Shown here in pieces: positions 11,010 through 25,085 of a stretch of DNA of 64,000 nt; the stretch's first letter is position 1; each line of letters opens with the position of its first letter. A model generated the notes under the pieces. That model had not been told where the DNA came from and did no database searches. It worked only from the letters and a program-made list of their open reading frames with translations. This stretch comes from Oxyruncus cristatus (lineage: Eukaryota; Chordata; Aves; Passeriformes; Cotingidae). The position numbers and the translations under genes were made by a program. The stretch is from positions 1-64,000 of the forward strand of contig VXAY01003755.1 of assembly GCA_013399855.1 (NCBI GenBank), given 5' to 3'.

Positions 11010-13367
11010 CTAAAAGAAGAAAAAAACCACATCATCTATTAATGACCTGAAAAATCAATATTTCATTAAATATCAGTTTTACTAAGTCTGAATTCAGTTA
11101 TGGTATTATTAAATATCTAAATATAAAATGAATAGGAATGACAATGAAAAGGATAATTTATTTTTCAATTTTGTATTATCACTCTGCAAAATCATTCCTG
11201 GAATACTTACAATACCAAAATCAGTATTTCAAAACATTCAATAAATGATTTTCCAAAATGACAAAAAAATTACAATATCAATTTAATAGCTGAAACAAAC
11301 TTGTTTTCAAAATATCTACATTTTCTTTGCCAACTGGATTTTTAGTCTAATAGTCTACTTTACAGGCACTAGCAGGAAATGAAGTTTTCATATGTATGTA
11401 CTAAATTTAATTATACAAAAAGAAATAATTCTGGTAAAGCCCTTGGAGGAGATAAGATCAAGTGGGGGTTGTTGTGAGTTGGGGTTGGTTGAGACCAGTT
11501 GTTTCTATCCGAGAACTTAAGAGACCATGAGTTGGCCAGATAAAGTTCTAGTCTCGGGTATTGTGATTATATTTTCAACAAGTATGATGCATGCAATATA
11601 CTTTTTAATGAAAATAATGGAAATAATAAATTGCAGGATGTCCTTGTGTAGCTGCTCAAAGCAAAGGACATTTTAACAGAAAGAGCTGATGTAAATTCAG
11701 GGGACACAACTCAATCAGAGGGATTACAGCAAGAGGAGGAAGAAAACCTGGGAAATCATGACCTGAGTTCCCATTTGGTTGATGTGGGGAAATACAACAG
11801 AGGGAGGCACAGGAAGGAAAAAGTGTGAAAAGGAAAGAAAAAAAATGATATTAAAGCTAGAGACTGTGTTAGACAAGGCATTTAGAACACCAAATCACCT
11901 GGAAAAGCACAAAAAAGCAACATCTAAATGGGAAGAACAAGCTTAGATAAGGGCATTTTGAAATAATAAATAGCAATACTTTGAGGTTTTTAAGAGGTCA
12001 GCATGAGCTTCTCAGGGGAATCACGAAAGAATAAGTTACCAAGAACGCTGTGACATAACCTGGTATTGCTAAGAGGTTGAATGAAAACATATTGTGAATT
12101 AGTACTCTGGATGTTTTTTAGTTTAATTTCTCAGGTGAACTGAGATAGATAACTCTGGAAGAGCTGTATAATCACAAGCTTAAACAGGTGTTGAGTAAAC
12201 TTGGTACCAGATTCACAGACAAGAAACACTCTAGTGGCAACATATGAAAGATTTAAAAGGCAGCTGAAGCAGCTCATATATAATCAAAACAGACAGTAAA
12301 CAGAGTCAGTGCTGGACTGACACCCCCATCAGCCCAGCAAGCCTGTAACCATCCAGTGAAACATCAACAGTAGTAAATCCCTTGTGGAACAAAACCACCT
12401 GTCTTCCTTGGCCAGGTTTATGCAATTTTGACCAGATGCTCAACCAGCACTAGTTGTCACAGCCCAATTCATTTCAGATGAGTCTCTTGTCATATATTTA
12501 TAAGCCACATGCTGAGGTACTTCTTAGTGTGTTCTTGGCCATGGGCAGAGTCATCCTGTGGGTGAGTAAATGAGCTTGTTTTCAACTTAACAGTATTTTC
12601 AGCTTTTAAATGTCTTTAACGTTGTTGACCACTGGAAAACTTAGCAGGCTACCAACTCTCCCTCAGAAAAAGGCTGGTCTTGACAAGCATAAATGTTGGG
12701 TTTTTTTCCATGACATTCTGTGGGAAGACTTGCAAAAATCTTATGTGAATTGTTTTCTGCTGGAAGCAGCACTCCTAAATCAGGTGCTGTTAAGATCAGC
12801 TGGAGAGCAAACAGGGTGTTGGAGAAATGATTCATAGCCCAGAACAGGGTACAGAAATAAGTAATTGGGCCAAATTCTAGGCCTTGCAGGAGTTTTACCG
12901 TCATGAAGGACGACAAAACTTCTCATACTGCTGTTCTTGCTGGCTCAAGTAGGAGGAAAATAATGAATTTTCCTCCAGTAGGGTACTAATATGACAATCT
13001 TTTTCAAAATTCCTAAAGCACTTGTACTTGTTAAAATGCAAAACTAACTAGAAAAAAATATCTCATATGAGAGGGAAATAAGATAAAAGCCATCTCTCTA
13101 TTTATCTGTGTATCAGAACAAATTGTGAATCTCAGAGAATGTGAAGTCTGGTTAGGAAAAATATTTTCAAAGTAGTTTCTGCACATAGTGGATGACAGAG
13201 TCTGAAAAGATTATAAGCCATCTGCATTTTCCCAGGAGTTCTTTGAGTGGAAATTATTTCCTGTTTGAGCTACAAAGATTAAACAGAAAAAAGTAATCAC
13301 ATGGTATGTTCATTTGCACAGGGCTGCCGCAGGCATAGATTATGTTCTTTCCCAAAAAGGAACTTAC
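11010..13367 (-). other. NECAB1 intron 4
   Basis: AT-rich, bounded by GTAAGT (next to exon 4) and TTTTAG (next to exon 5) on the minus strand. No repeat or RNA gene recognised. Confidence 0.85.
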
Positions 13368-13393
13368 CACAGAGTTCTTCTGTGTCAAGATTG
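13368..13393 (-). CDS. NECAB1: NECAB1 exon 4 (26-bp micro-exon)
   Basis: On the minus strand a TTTCCAG acceptor is followed by 26 bases and a GTAAGT donor. One leading base completes an Asp codon begun in exon 3, then come the codons for NLDTEELC, then one base is left over. It completes EF-hand loop 2, which reads DTHNTDNLDTEE across the exon 3/4 junction. Position 6 of this loop, normally Gly, is Asp here, where I recall Asn in mammalian NECAB1, so this site is non-canonical in the family. The exon is too small for most ab initio gene finders. Support comes from the exact phase match on both sides and the conserved residues. Confidence 0.9.
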
Positions 13394-16300
13394 CTGGAAA
13401 GATAAGAGTAGAGAAGGTTAGTGAGCTTAGTAATATTTTTTTTTATTGGATTGGTAAATAGTGGGACTAGATTAGCCTGACTAGGGTATGAAACCCCCTG
13501 CCTGGGCTGCAGCAGGAGATGTGAGTGCCTGGCCCCTGCTGGCCTTGCTCTGCTGCCTTAGGGAGGCTTGTCTGAAGCAGAAGGCTACAGCCTTTCTGAA
13601 GCTGGTGGCATGTGCAGCCTCCCTTCATGACACATTCCCACTGGCACCTTCCTACTCGCTAAGAATCCACTTTGATGTTCTTTGCCCAGCCTTTGTGCAC
13701 CATGGTGCAGAGTCGCTGCTCCTCAGGTCTCACACATTTGGTCCCAGTTCTGGCAGAAATCTGTCTTAACACTAGAAACGTTGGTGTTTTTTTTTTCTCC
13801 ACCTTTCTGCCTGTGCTCCTCTTCTGTGGCTGTCACACTGGACAGTGGGGCTAAGAGAGCCTGGCCCTCCATGCTAAATGAGGAAAAACCCAGTAACTTT
13901 CTCCCGTTTGCAATCCTTGCTGTGCAGTAGTGTTCCATGGGAGACACAGTACAGTAGGAGGATAAAATAAGACATATCTCATCGGCACACATAATTTCTA
14001 AGACTTTATGGCCATGCAAAACCGTTTCACCACTACGAGCTTCAGCAAAATTAGTGACAAGAAAAGTATCGTGGTATTGCCATATTCTCATGACATTATA
14101 TAAATACATAAATGCAGGCAAGTATTTTATACAATTCAAACCTCTTCACTTGGAACAGATTTCATCTTGATCAACTTTGAAGTCATATTTTCTCTCATAA
14201 GCAATATTTTTCTCTCTGAGGCCTTAAGAGCCAGAAGAAAAAAAAAAAAAATTCGACCTACAGCTCATTACTGAAAGTTAGCATATTGACTTTCTTCCAA
14301 GAAGGAGAAGAAACTGATTATCAAAGAAACTTAAAAGCACGAATGTCCTCTTTGAATCTTGCTGAGGGGTGAATATTGAACGGCTGATTGCACTTAGGGT
14401 ATTTTCACTTATCTTTTTAATGGGATTTTCTAATTGACCTTTTAATAAAATGATGACACAGTGCTATCTTAAAATCACTTTCACCACTGCTAACTTCCTT
14501 ACATCTGGCTTTTATTTCACAAGGGAGAGAAACAGAGAAATTGCAGGATCCTGGGTTCACAAACTTGCATACTCAGGACTATAAAAACTTCTGAACACTT
14601 TTAATTGATAATGTAAATGAGATTTTCACACAACTTTTATTAATTGAAGGTGACCTTATCTGCCTTTGAACAGGGCCAGTTAGATGGCTGCCAATGAGAC
14701 TTGCACCTGATTATTTTTCCAATGACCTTGGTGGCACGTCTAAAGAAATTCACAGTCTGTAAGAATAGGTGCTGAAGCTGAGAAACTTAACTCTTAGGTC
14801 AGCAAACCATGTGATGAGAAAAATTGTCTGCAACTCCTTAAGGCTTTTTACCACAGATCACTACAGCATCAGTGGTCAAATGTGTCTGACCACCCACTCC
14901 TGCAGTTCAGCAGTCAGTTTTGGAACAGTCCAGATGTTCACCCTTTGGATGCAAACTGAATTCCTGAAAGTTGGAAAATTGCCCAAGTCAAAAAGCCTTG
15001 ACAGAATATGATGATGTTAAATGACAGGAGTTTGCTGTTATGATGTCTACTCTTTGATCATTATCCCTTCACTTGCTGCTCTTTCACATCATCTGCCCTA
15101 ATGCCTTTATATAAAACACATTTCTGCATTTCTTAATGTACAACTTGATAACTGTGTTTAAAATAGCCTTTCACATTGTTACCCAGTCAAATTCATGCTC
15201 TTTTCAAATTTCACACTTAAATCCATTCTCATCCTTGTCCTTCTGCAGTATCCTTAGCACCATGGTACTGACATAGGGAGTAGCTTGGAGGCTTTCAGCA
15301 TCCTTGTTTTCAGTATCCTGTCTTATTGACAGGAGTGACACAGCTGCAAATGGACTGTAGTGCAAATGGAAAAGTATTTAGGTGCTGAATTCATTTTCAG
15401 TTAGAATTGGACATCTGAATAATGAGAAAAATATTATGCAAAGCAATTTGTGCAGCAAGCCTGTGGCAGAACACAGAAAAGACACAAAGTACATGGATTT
15501 CAGTCTAGCATACTCAGTATTTCCTCTGTTATAAATACCCTTCATTGTTCTTGGCATCCTGTTTGAATGGGATGCTGTTCTAGGCAGGCAAGCTATAATT
15601 TTGTGTCACTGACTATTTCATTCTCTCAGAAATAATAACATGCTGCTTCACAGTTGTGAACAAACCTAGGAATTCTTTTGCTGCATACAAATGATTTTGA
15701 GCTCTCTGCAAGACGCTACAGAAATAATTAATTTGGCATGTATTTAATAACAGAGGAGTGAGGTACACATCAGAAGGCTGTTTCTGCAACTCAGTACTCA
15801 GGCTTACAGCAGGCACCTGTTCATCATTTCACTCAGTACATATGCCAAGGATGCTTCTGCTTAGACCTATAATCTGTAAATGCTGAACATGTTATTTGCA
15901 ATATTTGCTGGATGACTCACATCCAGCCACCAGCCCTCCACTCACAATAAGCAACTGAGGCATAGGGTGTAGCCAAATGTATTCATGTCATGTCAGCATG
16001 TTAATTTTTTTAAGTCGTGCTCTCAGTTTGCTTTCTGACTATTAGATGCAGTCTTTCTACATGTCTGTGACTAAAATGTTCTCTACCTAAAAACATGAGC
16101 TATTTTTAAAGAACTATTACACTGAGTGGTCCTGATCACTGCAAAGTTGATCATACCTGTTGCTCAGTGACAGAAAAATAAGCAAATTCACTTGAATGAA
16201 CTGTGGCAAAAGTGCCCATTCCTGGTACCTCTGGAAGTGGTCCAAAATGTAGAACTGCAAAGCAGCTGTGATCTTGTTCTGCCCACCAAAGTTAGCTGTG

Positions 16301-19300
16301 GTCTGGGGGATGCCAGGGAGGAGGGAAGGTTAAAGCTATTCCGCTCATTCACTGCTGTGGATCCCCTGATCCACAACCCCACCCACTGACTTGACACATA
16401 CTGTTCTCTGATAGGAAAGGCAGCTCTAGGCAGAGGTACCAGCAGAAGATCTGCATATTTTCCCTGGACCACAAGAAAACGGAATGATATCTCTTCAGGA
16501 ATTATATACAAAGTGTGGACTCTGGCACTTAAAGCAGTTACTTCATCGAAGAATCCAATACTATATGAAAGACTTCATGAACTAACTTAATTGAGAAAAT
16601 TCATTACCATGACTATTATAGCTGGAGAAGGATAACACTTTCTTCTTCAGATCTCCCTTCATTCTCAGATGTGCTAAGGATTTTTTCAGGAGCTTGAACC
16701 AACACTCTGTTGCATCCCATTTGCATGACTTTTTGCTAAATTTGGGGTTAGGGAGGAAAGTTTGAAGCTAGTATCACCTACTGTTAAGTAGAAGCATGTA
16801 ATTTGTGACTGAAAGGAATTAAATATTACTTAAAGTATGCAAGGGTAACTGAATAGTCATCCACAGACAACCTCAGCCAAAATGCTGTAAGCTCTTTGCA
16901 ACATGAAAGCCTGCATACCATTCCACTTTAAGTCAGCAAAATGAGTTAAGTGCTCCAGCATTACAGAGCATGTTTCACAAAGGCGTCCATGTGTGCACTT
17001 CCAGTTTAAGGATTTTCTGTCTCACAGCTGCTTTGCAACAGTAAATACCTTTCTGTTCGGGTTTGTTCAGGGTTTCTTACCACTGGAGGCAAAAGTGCCT
17101 CCAGGACACTGCAGTGCTGTGACAGGCCCAGGTGTTGGCATCTTGTTACAGAGAAGGAAGAAGGAGAGGAGGAAGATGGAGGAGTGGGACAGAGCTCCTG
17201 AGTCTGTCTTTGGGGAGGCAAACTTCCTTCTGCCTTGAGGACACTGCAGCTCTTCAACCCCAGGTCCAGCTGGACTGTGCACCCTCTGGACCCTCAAAGG
17301 CAGCAGCCAGATTGGCTTTCTGGGCTCTGACATGGGCAGCAGGGCTATGGCTCTTTTAATGTCCCATGTCTTGCTGAACTAAATAATTGCCTAGTTTGCT
17401 TATGCTTAGCTCCAGGCTAAGTGATAACTTCAGCATCACCACTTACTGTTCTCCTGTGGCAGGACTGAATAAAGTTTTGGGGTTTTTTCTTAAGAACTCA
17501 CCTGAAAAAACAATCCTCTAGTCCTTTGCGTTCAGCAATGACTTACAGGGATGCAATGACAACATAGCTGACAAGTCATCCTAATCGTCTGAGCTACAAC
17601 AGCCTCTGTGTTGCTAAAAGAGGATTAATAATGCTACTAAAACTAGAGGTGTATGTTAAAATCACTGTGCAAGGGCTGCAGAACTATGATTTTTTAGCAG
17701 AGTCTGAATGACACAAACCTAAATGAAACACAACATCACAGTGGCTCTTTTGCCACAGGGAACAAATTTCACAGTTTTTACCCCATAGGACATTAGAATG
17801 TTTAAATTTCTGGTTTTGTCCCAAAATGATTTTTTGAAAAAAAACATGAGATTAAATTATTTATTTTTAGACAAACTAAAATGTTACGTTGTTTTATTAA
17901 ACTCCTTGGAAATACACATATTGATAGAGGTACCAAAATGCCGTGGTTCTCTGGGAAACCCAGATTGTGGAAAGGACTAGGCGGCTTTCAAACTACACCT
18001 ATCGTTAAGCAATGTACTCACTGCTGGGAAGCCAATGTTATCTTCTGAAGAACTGAAACGAAACACTTTAGGTCAGCTCCATTTAGGTAAATGCAACATT
18101 ACCATCTGATTTCCTCAGTGTGAGTGATTCTTATCTGTTTCTGCAGAAAGCTGAATTTCCCATTAAAAATAATCATCCATATGGAAAATTTCCAAGCAAA
18201 ATTCTATTTTTAGTTTGTCTGCCTAACCAGAGGATCTAGTAGCATCAAAACTGTGTAAATCATTCTCTGTGAACTTCTTTTGATCAGTCATGAAATACTA
18301 AAATGAATAATCAGCTCACTCTGACCAGTATCTTGCCTTTGTCTCTGTGCTTCATTTTCAAATTGATTTCTGTAGATATTGTCTGAAAAATCTGAGAGTT
18401 AAAGCCATTAGCTGCAATTACAACTCTTAAATATTAGCAAACACACCTTCCTGATGTCAATGCTGAACCATGTGCCTGAAATCCTAATTTAATCTAAAAG
18501 AACCATTTTTAAAAATGGTCAAAACCCAATATATGATATTCCTCTTGAATTTTTTTTTTTGCATTCAATAATTCCTTTTTAGAAAAAAACCTTTTTCATC
18601 CACCTGCAGTTCACCTAATTAAAGAGCCTGTCCCTATCTCATAGTCTTTTAAATAGATATTTGATTTTCCTAATTATACTTAGAAGTTAATTATTTTTTT
18701 TCTGTGTACTTGTATTGAACTGTGAAAGATCAACAATACCAGGAGGCCAAAATATACCTTCCAACTGAAACAGAAGAAAACCGTCCAAGGCAGAGATAAT
18801 TAGCATCCTTAGACTACACTTAAACTACTGAGGTTTTGTCATTATTATCTGTACAACCAGAACCTTGAAGGAAGCGTTCTGGTCCATAAAATATGCATTT
18901 CATTTTAGTTTAGCTGCACAGTACTGGGCCACAGGCTAATGCAGTCAGATGGGTTCCTACGATTGCAAGGATAATGCCAACCAGCTTCTTGCTCTCAGAG
19001 ATCCAGCTGGCATCCTTTCAGAGTTTGCTACTGGGGCAGATGATCTCAGCATTTCTCTTTCGACCCAAGGGAAGAACTCGGGCTCAGCTAATGAAGACCT
19101 GGGCAGGTGGGAGGGAGGTGGATTCACATTGGGACTGAGTTCTAAACGTAGATGGCAGTGTGTGCACTGTGTGTCCAACCTGCCCTGCCAGGCAAAGGAG
19201 CCCCAATGTATTCAGTGGAGTTGGAGGGTTTTAACTGACCAAGTAGCAAGAGACTGAGTAGTAACTGCAAATAACATAGCCACCTAGTGTTCCTTCAAAT

Positions 19301-21124
19301 GTTCTAGTATTTCTCTTGCCACCCATGTCCCATCTGCTTCTCCTGTCATCCTTTCCATGTTGGGCTGATTTTCAGGTGCAAGCATCTTAAATGCCTAATA
19401 CCTGGGCAACAGAGCTGAAGCCTATGTGAACAGCATCACGTCTCAGGTGCCAGTGACTTCACTGACCAAGAGGGAGCTTCAGACTTCCTGCTGACACATA
19501 CACATACAAGTGTAGACGTGTCTCCATTGTGCCAAGTCACATCCTAACATGCAGTACATGCAGCATGACAGGCTCTCCCAAATGCCCGACATAAGCTCAG
19601 TGCTGCAGGGCCAAGGCTCTCGGGTCCGCACCAAACTCATCTCTGACTTGTGCATAGTGTAACTAGTGCCACACACAAAGGTTTAATGAGACCCCCCTAC
19701 CTTTGGGAGGGTGCCAGTGCCCCAGGTCCTGAATAGTTTAAGCATCCGTCCTACCTTGTAACTAGGGTCCTGACTGAGGACTTCATTTTACCAATGAGTA
19801 AAGCGAGAAGAACAAGCCTGATTCCCCCCTGAGTCCTGTGAGTCAGTAATCAGTGAAGCATTTATCGCTCTATTTCTCCAGCAGTGCTGCAGACTGAATC
19901 CCCTTGAGATCTTCTGTGTATCTCTTAGTTTGCAACTTTGCCAAATATTCTCATTATTTTCTGACAACTTTTCCCTGAGGATGCCATTATGCAAAAACAA
20001 TTTCCATGAAAGTTATGAGTGGGGGAGGGAAGGGTGAAGGATAACAGTAAAAGGGATGTTTACATTTGCAATGACTGTTAAAACTTATTCACTAAACCAT
20101 TAACTATGTCAAGGATTCTTGCTCTGCTGAAACACAAGCTCGTCAGAGTTGACATTAAAATTAAGCAGGGGCCAATTTACCAAGGAAATGAGCTGTAAAA
20201 GCCTTCACCCCTTAATCCACTAATTCCAAACTTTTCCTGCATACTTCACTCCATGTATAAAAGGACTTGAGCTGCTGATACCTTTCTCTACTTTCAGTAC
20301 AATTTTCAGGCAATAAGACATGTAAAGAAAACAGCTGTATTTCTTCAGAACTGCCTCTTCTGAAGTCCAACCGGGCTTCAACACTGTCTTGCATGAAAGC
20401 TGTTTTGCTTTCACTTAATAACCAGAATGATCTGCGACAGCAGAGCATTAGGTCTTCAACTCCAAAATTATTTCAGGTACAACCTGCAGACCACGTCATC
20501 CATGAGCTGTGGGTTGTCACCCTCCTTTTCAGCCTCAGGAAAGACTTCTGGCGCCTTTGCAACACTTGCATCTGCCTTCCAGCATCCTTCCTGTTGTTCC
20601 CTGCAGAGCCTTGCTGAGCACTGTATGGCTTGGAGCTAAGATTGTGAGTGAAGAGAGGGGAGAGGAACCATACTGAGAGGAACTTTACACTCACAAAACT
20701 CCAACTCATCTTTCAAGTAGAGAGCATTGAGGTCTTCTGAAGTCTTAGGACAAGCACTGACCAGCTCCAAACTGAGACATTACAGGTGTATCATATGGAT
20801 GTCATGTCAAATAGATGTCATATCAGGATGCAAAGATAAGCTCTTCCTCTTGTCCCTTCCCAGCTCACAGCTATGCACTCATGTTGGTCTAGCTCATGCT
20901 GTGGGGGCTTGGCTCCTACTCAACACACTGTGGGGATCCACCTTGGCCTCCTGATACCTTCAGAAGAGCTTAAGGTGTTACCCAGATCCTAATAGTGTGT
21001 TTATTTCTGGGCTATTCACAACACACTTAAACCATCATAAATAGGAGGAGGAGGATCCATTGTACAATGACAGGTTGAAGCTTAAGCCTTTAACAATCAT
21101 TGCTCTTGATTTCTTACTTATACT

Positions 21125-21250
21125 TGGGGGTTTTTTTTTTGGTTTTGAGGTTTTTCTGGTGTTTTGGTTTGGGCTTTTTTCATTTGTTTTTTTTTTGTTG
21201 TTGTTTTGGTTTGTCCTGGTTTGAGGTTGTTCATTTATTTGTTTGTTTTA
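21125..21250 (+). repeat. T/G-rich low-complexity tract
   Basis: About 125 bp made almost only of T and G, with runs of up to ten T and GTT, TGTT and TTTG units. It is a decayed simple repeat in NECAB1 intron 3. Confidence 0.85.
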
Positions 21251-23257
21251 AGGGTCTTTAAGTACGAGACACTGCTTTGCAGTCCATGCAAGTGGTAAGT
21301 GCATGCTAGGAAACAAGAACCTGGAGACCTGGCTGTAACAGCCCAGACCTAATCACTGCTGCATCGACACAAAGCCTTTCCTTACACTGACAGAGTGAGG
21401 GCGTCTGAGTGGGTACCCTCCATAACAGCTTCTTTATACCATTCAATACTATGTGATTGAATAGGGATTGCCCAAAGGTTTCACGAGATCCTGGAAGCAC
21501 AAACAGAAGTGACTCTGCGTGGAAGTTAAATGCCTAATTGGCTTTCAGCTTCAATCTGAAGTGATGACGTTACTGGAAACTGCACTTACAGAAGAATAGT
21601 TTACTGATACTTCCCTAAATCAGTCACCTTGTGCTAATTACACATCAGGAATGCTATTGTATGGCCTAATCAAACCATTCTATCTTCTCTTGATGTAGCT
21701 TTTAAAGCACAATACCTCTGAATAATCACAAGTTGTTAGTTTTACTGAAGAATGTTAAAATCAATGTAATGTATTAACTACTCCTTGGTATTTTCTCCCC
21801 GTCTTTCTTAACAAACATTCACTGTATCAACAATGTCCGATTCATTGGTCTAGTGTCCTGTTCTTTTTTTGTGTGGTCACAGGAGGCTTTTAAAAAAGCC
21901 CACATTAAGGCCCTGCAAACAGGTATGAGCTAGTCTTCCAATGGGGGTAATTTCTGTGTAACTCTGTGTATTTAGTAGCTGGCTTATAGACTAGTTATTA
22001 TATTGGCTTATGGATCAGTGGATGGAAGACCCTGCTACAAATGTAATTGTTTACAATTTATCTTTTTGAGTGCCAGTTCTTAAAAATATAAATATAAATC
22101 TTTTATTACAACACCTTCAAGAATGATAGATTATCATAACAGCACTAAAATAGGGGGACATAACTTCATTTTTGCACGGACACACTACTTCACCTAATTT
22201 GGTTGTTTTATGTGTTTGTTTCTGGCAGTATCAAAAGGAAAAAGGAATGGAAGTGAAAAAAACTAGGCAATTAATTTGTAAAGTATGTCTTTAATGGCAT
22301 TTATTTAATACTTAAAATGTTTTAAAAAGGTAATGTAGATTTTTTGAAATAGAAAGAAAAAATAGGCAGTATACATGTAAGTACATTCATAAATTGCAAA
22401 CTATATGTCCAGATTATGTACTGAGGAAATATCCTTGTCTTGTGCCAATTTTCAGTAAAAGCAATGATCTGCTCTGAATGAGCAGGTACTTTAGGGGCTA
22501 GATGTTGTAAATATTAATTCATCCTGGCATAATAAACTTCAATCTATCTCAGAAACTTTATGAGGTGGGAACTAAATCCTAATCATCTATTTTTCCTGGT
22601 GATTATGGTCACTGCAGCACCAACCACTTACTTTGCAGAAAGATGACACCTGACTGCACCAAATACCAAGGTGCAGAGATGACAGTCAGGCTGACACAAT
22701 CTGAATTACTGGGAAGTTAAACTTGCTATGCTAAAGATTTGCCCTGCTATCATACTAGAAATGGTAGTTACTCATTTTAGCAGTCTTCCACAGCCTATCT
22801 GACTGACATTAGGGCCTGCATAACAGGAGGTTTTAACACCTGGTTAGTTTAGTTCCCTGAAAAGTGTAAATCTTTTATGCTTTGAATATTTTATTGAAAG
22901 ATTGTTGCAACAGAGCTGAGAAGGGAATTGAGATTTCCCAAGCTTGTGGCCCATGGTGATCACCCCAAGGCCACATCTCCTTTTTTATCTTCAGGCTTTG
23001 AAGTACAAAAACCAGTGCACACAGACAGTGAGGTTTTGAATGTTGGCAGAGCTAAAAGATTTAATGCAGGTGGAAGCAACCCAAAGCCTTCTCTTGTGAC
23101 AAGCTGGGTATGAAATCTTGAGATACTCCAAGAAATGAACTAAGGGATCATGACAGACTTCCCTAGCCATCTGTCCTAGGCATTTTTGTGTAGTGTGAAT
23201 CACTGCATAATCTCAATGCTAACAAAATATTTCTGAGACAGGGAACTACAGTCTGCA

Positions 23258-23345
23258 TTTTGTAAATAGTGAAGTGAAACAGAGAGAAGATAAATGACTT
23301 GCCCAGACTTTGATAGAGTCTGTATTTTAATTGGATAAGAGAGAC
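23258..23345 (+). mobile_element. MIR-like ancient SINE remnant
   Basis: The stretch GAAACAGAGAGAAGATAAAT followed by GACTTGCCCAGA lines up with the conserved core of MIR/CORE-SINE elements (an AAACTGAGGCACAGAGAGG-like stretch, then GTGACTTGCCCAAGG). The flanks fit loosely. If correct, it is an amniote-age insertion. It is too diverged for a firm call by eye. Confidence 0.5.
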
Positions 23346-24143
23346 AAAATAATCTGTACAAATCTTCTCCTACTAGCTACACAACTGAGTAGAATTCCTC
23401 ACCCTCCCCTACCAAAAACAAGCGGTAAACTGCTTGGGACTTAAAGGCACAAACCAGGATTTTCATTTCATTCCTTGGATAATTAGCAAGTGAAAACATC
23501 ACAAAATAAATGGCTTGGGGATTGTTGATATGTACATGAGTCTTCTAATTCTTATGTTATAACAATTCCCAAGGTTCACTGAAAATTTTGCTACTTTTCT
23601 TAGCCAGATCATTAGTTTGAGAGATTTTACATAACCTGCCCTTTTCAGGAAATGGCAGTGAGTAAAGTTTTTGCCTCCTTATTATATCTGCTTCATGTGA
23701 CTTTTGCTGGAAAGCTATACTAACAAGGAAATTATACTGTCCAAGTTGCCTCTCTTTGCTATATCCATCTGATATTTGGCATGTGACATCTTGCTGTCTA
23801 CCTGCCAGGATTCTCAAAAGCTTTAAAGGGGCTAAAGGAATGCCTTTAAAATATATTTGCTTCTGTTAAAGAGAAAGATCAAGCCTCGTAGAATATTTTT
23901 CAGCTGCAAAGTCAGCTAAAGCCTTTTATCAGTTAAAGACTACATGAAAAAACATGCTCAAAAAAGCTTCTTGTTACTGTTTTAAACCTACAAGCTTCAA
24001 CTACGTTTTCTTACCTAAATCTAGGTTCTACTCTGTAACATAAGTTAACCCATCAATAGAGAGCACTCTTTCTTCTGTTTGGAAAAGGTAATTTAGGAGG
24101 TCGTCTAAGTCTTCCACTTGTTTGATCACCTGAAATACTGGTG

Positions 24144-24302
24144 CATAGAATTATAGAACTATGGAATCATATAATTGTTTAGGTTAGAAAAGACCTCTAA
24201 GACCATTGAGTACAACTGTTAGCCCAGCACTGCCAAATCCCCCAAATACCTCCATGGGTGGTGACTCCACCACCTCCCTGTCTCCTTCATCCCATCCCTT
24301 AA
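24144..24302 (-). mobile_element. CR1 LINE 3' fragment, antisense
   Basis: The plus strand reads CATAGAATTATAGAACTATG, then GTTAGAAAAGACCTCTAAGA, TTAGCCCAGCACTGCCAAAT and GGTGGTGACTCCACCACCTC. These are the reverse complement of a CR1 tail and the region before it. It lies in intron 3, about 0.7 kb downstream of exon 3 in gene orientation, and is in the same orientation as NECAB1. Confidence 0.88.
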
Positions 24303-24976
24303 TCACTTTATAAAGCCTATGGTATTTTCATTCCCCAGAAGTCCAACAGATTGAGCAGCATTCCTTCTGCTTACTTCAGGACATCATGTTGGCACAAACT
24401 CTAAAGTCTTGTGAATTCTACTATGAAACAACATTTAATTTAATTCCATTTTCCACAAAAGCATAGGGTTATTCCTCCCCAGGAGCAGGACTGCTCTTCT
24501 CCTTGTTGAACTTCATGAAGTTCCTGTCAGTTAATTTCCCTGTGGCCTTGTTAAACCCAGCCACAAAGGGGATATCCAAACAGCCTACGGGACAGCACCA
24601 ACACCATGCCATCAGACAGGATGGCTATTTTAGCTCTTTACTGTATATTATTGTTTCATTTATTTTACTCTCCTCTCAACATCTACTCCAAGTATTCATC
24701 TCATGTAATGAATCAGTGGGATCAAGAATGGAGGAATCCATATTTATGCCTGAAGGAGTCCACAGCGACTTTTCCTTCCATGGATGGGGAATACAGAAGG
24801 CATTGAATTTCCACCCTGTGTTGTCAGCTACCCAAATGACATTTATTGGAATGACACAGCCTAGCTTCCCTCAAGCAGGTTTCTACTTTGAGTTGTTTCC
24901 TAATATCAGCTTGATGTCTTTTTTCCATTCTCAGGTACAAAGAGTGGCACTGAAATTGTAAGAAGGGGGCACTTAC

Positions 24977-25085
24977 TCAGTATTGTGTGTATCAATGGTG
25001 TGAAAAAGTTCATGCAGTTCTTCTCCACTCAGAACTCCATCAGCAAAGTAAGCTTTGAATTCATCAAAAGACAGTTTTCCATCAT
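24977..25085 (-). CDS. NECAB1: NECAB1 exon 3 (EF-hand pair core)
   Basis: The minus strand has a TTGTTTCAG acceptor, 109 coding bases and a GTAAGT donor. It encodes 35 full codons with partial codons at both ends. The translation starts with the second half of EF-hand loop 1, runs through the exiting helix and linker ([15 protein letters not shown]), and ends in the first part of EF-hand loop 2 (IDTHNT). With exon 2, loop 1 reads [12 protein letters not shown]. This fits the canonical pattern: acidic or polar ligands at positions 1, 3, 5 and 9, Gly at 6, Leu at 8 and Glu at 12, so calcium binding is expected. It is almost identical to mammalian NECAB1, the one clear difference being FDEF where I recall FEEF. 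This is the strongest coding signal in the window. Confidence 0.96.

Larger units (their letters stand above)
13394..24976 (-). other. NECAB1 intron 3
   Basis: 11.6 kb bounded by GTAAGT and TTTCCAG on the minus strand. It contains the T/G-rich tract, one MIR-like remnant and one CR1 fragment. In the rest I see only homopolymer runs and chance frames. Confidence 0.88.
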
